From Sphingomicrobium aestuariivivum (lineage in GTDB: Bacteria; Pseudomonadota; Alphaproteobacteria; Sphingomonadales; Sphingomonadaceae): a stretch of 64,000 nucleotides of DNA. Positions 62,647 through 64,000 of the stretch are shown here, in pieces. Made by a program: the position numbers and the translations under genes. Under the pieces are notes generated by a model. The model was not told the origin of the DNA, did no database searches, and saw nothing but the letters and a program-made list of their open reading frames with translations. The stretch lies in assembly GCF_024721585.1 (NCBI RefSeq), contig NZ_CP102629.1, forward strand, positions 496,001 to 560,000, in the 5' to 3' direction. Every line of letters starts with the position of its first letter. The first letter of the stretch is position 1.

Positions 62647-63762
62647 CTAGCGAAAACGCTCGGGCAGGAATGCCCGCGCCGTGAGGCCCTTGGCGGTCCC
62701 CGTCGGTGCCTTGCCGAGGAACAGCGCGCGCGCCAGCGCGGCGGCGGCGGGCTGGGTCTGGATGCCCGTGCCCCCCTGCCCCGCATACCAAAAAAAGGAC
62801 GGGCAACCGGGATCGCGCCCGATCACCGGCAGCCGGTCGGGGGCGAAGGTGCGCAGCCCCGCCCATTTGCGCGTGACCGCCGCGATCTTCCAATCGACCA
62901 CTTCTTCCAGCCGCGCGATCGCCTCCGCCACCGCCAGCTCCTCGGGCGCGGCATCGCACGGGGTGCTCGCCGTCTCGTCATGCGGGCTGAGCCAGACGCT
63001 GTCCGTCCCCTCCCCGCGGAAATAGAAAGTGCCGCGCGCATCGCTGACGAGCGGCAGGTCCGCCACGCCCTCGCGCTCGATCCTCAGCTGCACCATCGTG
63101 CGCCGCATCGGGGTAAAGCCCAAAGGCGCGATGCCGCAGGCGCCCGCGACCTCGTCGACCCACGCCCCCGCCGCATTGACGAGGTCGCGCGCATGGAAGA
63201 CGCGCCCGTCCTCGGTCCGCACCGTCCAGCGCCCGTCCTCGATCCGTCCGTCGGCGACGCGTGCCCCGCAGGTCACCGTGCCGCCGGCCCGCGCCAGCGA
63301 GGCGGCATAGGCCTGGTGCAGCCCCGCGACATCGATCTCGCGGCACGAGGGCTCGGCAAGCCCGAGGCTCCAGTCCTCGCGCAGTCCCGGGATCATCGTG
63401 CGCAGCCGTTCGGGGCCCAGCCGCTCGGTCGCCGTGCCGGGCGGCAAGGCATCGAACGCCGCTTCATCGCCGCCCCGCGCCAGGTGGATCGCCCCGCGCG
63501 GCTTCAAGAATCCCCGCGCGGAGAAATTGGCGGGCGGCTGGTCGAGGAAACCGCGGCTGGCGGCGGTCAGCGGCATCACCGCCGCGCCGCCATAGCTTTC
63601 GAGCCAGAAGGCCGCCGAGCGCCCCGTCGCATGATAGCCCGGCCGTTCCTCGGCCTCGAGCACGCGCACCGACAGCCCCGCCCGCGCAAGGTGCGCGCCG
63701 AGGGCAAGGCCGGCAATCCCGGCCCCGACGATCAGGACATCTGAGGCGTTTTCCTCGCTCAC
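62647..63762 (-). CDS. FAD-dependent amine/hydroxyacid oxidoreductase (DAO family)
   Basis: A 371-aa flavoprotein. The N-terminal dinucleotide loop is VLIVGAGIAGLALGAHLARAG, followed by VLEAEERPGYHATGRSAAFW. The DAO-fold middle and the C-terminal FAD contact TFAPDRLPVIGRDPG...GQGGTGIQTQPAAA are visible. Relatives oxidise D-amino acids, glycine, sarcosine or 2-hydroxyglutarate; the substrate is not clear. The start is GTG 63762 because it is the first start codon just before the flavin loop (residue about 10). The next in-frame ATG is 51 nt further upstream and lies in the divergent promoter zone. Confidence 0.87.
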   Translation of the reverse strand: MSEENASDVLIVGAGIAGLALGAHLARAGLSVRVLEAEERPGYHATGRSAAFWLESYGGAAVMPLTAASRGFLDQPPANFSARGFLKPRGAIHLARGGDEAAFDALPPGTATERLGPERLRTMIPGLREDWSLGLAEPSCREIDVAGLHQAYAASLARAGGTVTCGARVADGRIEDGRWTVRTEDGRVFHARDLVNAAGAWVDEVAGACGIAPLGFTPMRRTMVQLRIEREGVADLPLVSDARGTFYFRGEGTDSVWLSPHDETASTPCDAAPEELAVAEAIARLEEVVDWKIAAVTRKWAGLRTFAPDRLPVIGRDPGCPSFFWYAGQGGTGIQTQPAAAALARALFLGKAPTGTAKGLTARAFLPERFR

Positions 63763-63811
63763 GGCCCGCTGGTTACGGTTTGGAAAGGCCCGCCGTCTAG
63801 ACCTTAGCGAC

Positions 63812-64000
63812 ATGATGAATGCCGACTTTACCTTCCTGCTGAATGCCGGGCTCGCGCTGCTCATGCTCTACATGGCGGTGCGCGACGTGCAGACCTACCG
63901 CATCGCCAACTGGATCGTCGGCGCGACGATCCTCGGCGCGCTGGCCTATTGGGTGTCGATCGACATCAGCCTGACGGGCGCGCTCATCCGGCTCGGCATG
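63812..64000 (+). CDS. Prepilin peptidase-like (A24/CpaA-type) membrane protein, cut by window edge
   Basis: The first 63 codons only. A hydrophobic helix (about 6-21) is followed by RDVQTYRIANWI, which matches the A24 aspartic prepilin peptidase motif with its catalytic Asp and the usual R-I-x-N, then a second helix (about 34-50). CpaA-type members process Flp/Tad pilins. The rest is outside the window, so the second catalytic Asp cannot be checked. ATG 63812 and 63815 are both possible. It is divergent from the FAD oxidoreductase. Confidence 0.6.
   Translation, partial: MMNADFTFLLNAGLALLMLYMAVRDVQTYRIANWIVGATILGALAYWVSIDISLTGALIRLGM

Noticed and set aside
1-64000. Mobile elements, prophage, CRISPR arrays, rRNA, tmRNA, RNase P RNA, SRP RNA
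   Set aside because: I looked for transposase or integrase motifs, direct-repeat arrays and conserved RNA cores and saw none. Gene order and composition look like stable backbone throughout.

Overview
The window looks like chromosomal backbone of a GC-rich alphaproteobacterium, most probably of the order Sphingomonadales. The support is C4-pathway hemA (5-aminolevulinate synthase), the gene order mutM-rpsT-dnaA running away from ubiE-ubiB-coaBC-dut, the smr-mltA-timA set divergent from secB, plsY-dprA-topA, and several small membrane or lipoprotein families common in sphingomonads. I saw no IS element, prophage, integrase, CRISPR array or rRNA. Taxonomy is inferred from gene content only.

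Layout. 1-5.3 kb: a truncated AI-2E-type exporter, an outer-membrane barrel protein, tRNA-Leu(CAA), a homocysteine methyltransferase and comM. 5.3-8.9 kb: the compact ribosome/membrane-insertion operon rpmH-rnpA-yidD-yidC-engB, with overlapping reading frames. 8.9-14.1 kb: a GT39-like glycosyltransferase, a GST, dapE and a membrane GGDEF-EAL protein with an FNR/FixK-like box upstream. 14.2-20.8 kb: smr-mltA-timA facing secB-murJ-trpS and a lipoprotein. 20.8-29 kb: dnaA, rpsT and mutM on the minus strand; ubiquinone genes, coaBC, dut and a ThiF/MoeB protein on the plus strand. 29-33.3 kb: plsY-dprA-topA. 33.3-41.8 kb: a membrane-anchored LuxR-type HTH protein with EF-hands, then murI, hemA, DUF3429 and DUF5694 proteins, rpiB-glyA-nrdR-trmJ, a chorismate-mutase-like gene and rpsD. 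41.9-47.7 kb: an S9 peptidase, the agmatine-to-putrescine pair aguA-aguB, a uracil-DNA glycosylase fused to a GNAT domain, folK and tRNA-Lys(TTT). 47.7-54.5 kb: a lipoprotein divergent from a 1003-aa exported Sel1/Hcp-ankyrin protein, a second glycosyltransferase and two PilZ proteins. 54.5-61.2 kb: a glycine-riboswitch-controlled gcvT-gcvH-gcvPA-gcvPB operon that continues into an ABA4-like membrane protein and a DUF938 methyltransferase. 61.2-64 kb: ispH, rnhA, an FAD oxidoreductase and the start of a prepilin-peptidase-like gene.

Together these genes cover translation, replication initiation, envelope building, cofactor synthesis (haem, CoA, ubiquinone, folate, isoprenoid) and one-carbon metabolism (glyA, gcv, folK). 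Cyclic-di-GMP signalling is represented by one GGDEF-EAL protein and two PilZ proteins. Translational coupling is pervasive (ATGA, GTGA and TGATG overlaps), and four convergent gene pairs end inside one shared CTAG.

The most unusual items are: the HTH-TM-EF-hand protein with two overlapping palindromes upstream; rnpA with no ordinary start codon unless it starts ahead of rpmH; the UDG-GNAT fusion; the Hcp/ankyrin protein; and the two extra genes in the riboswitch-controlled gcv operon.
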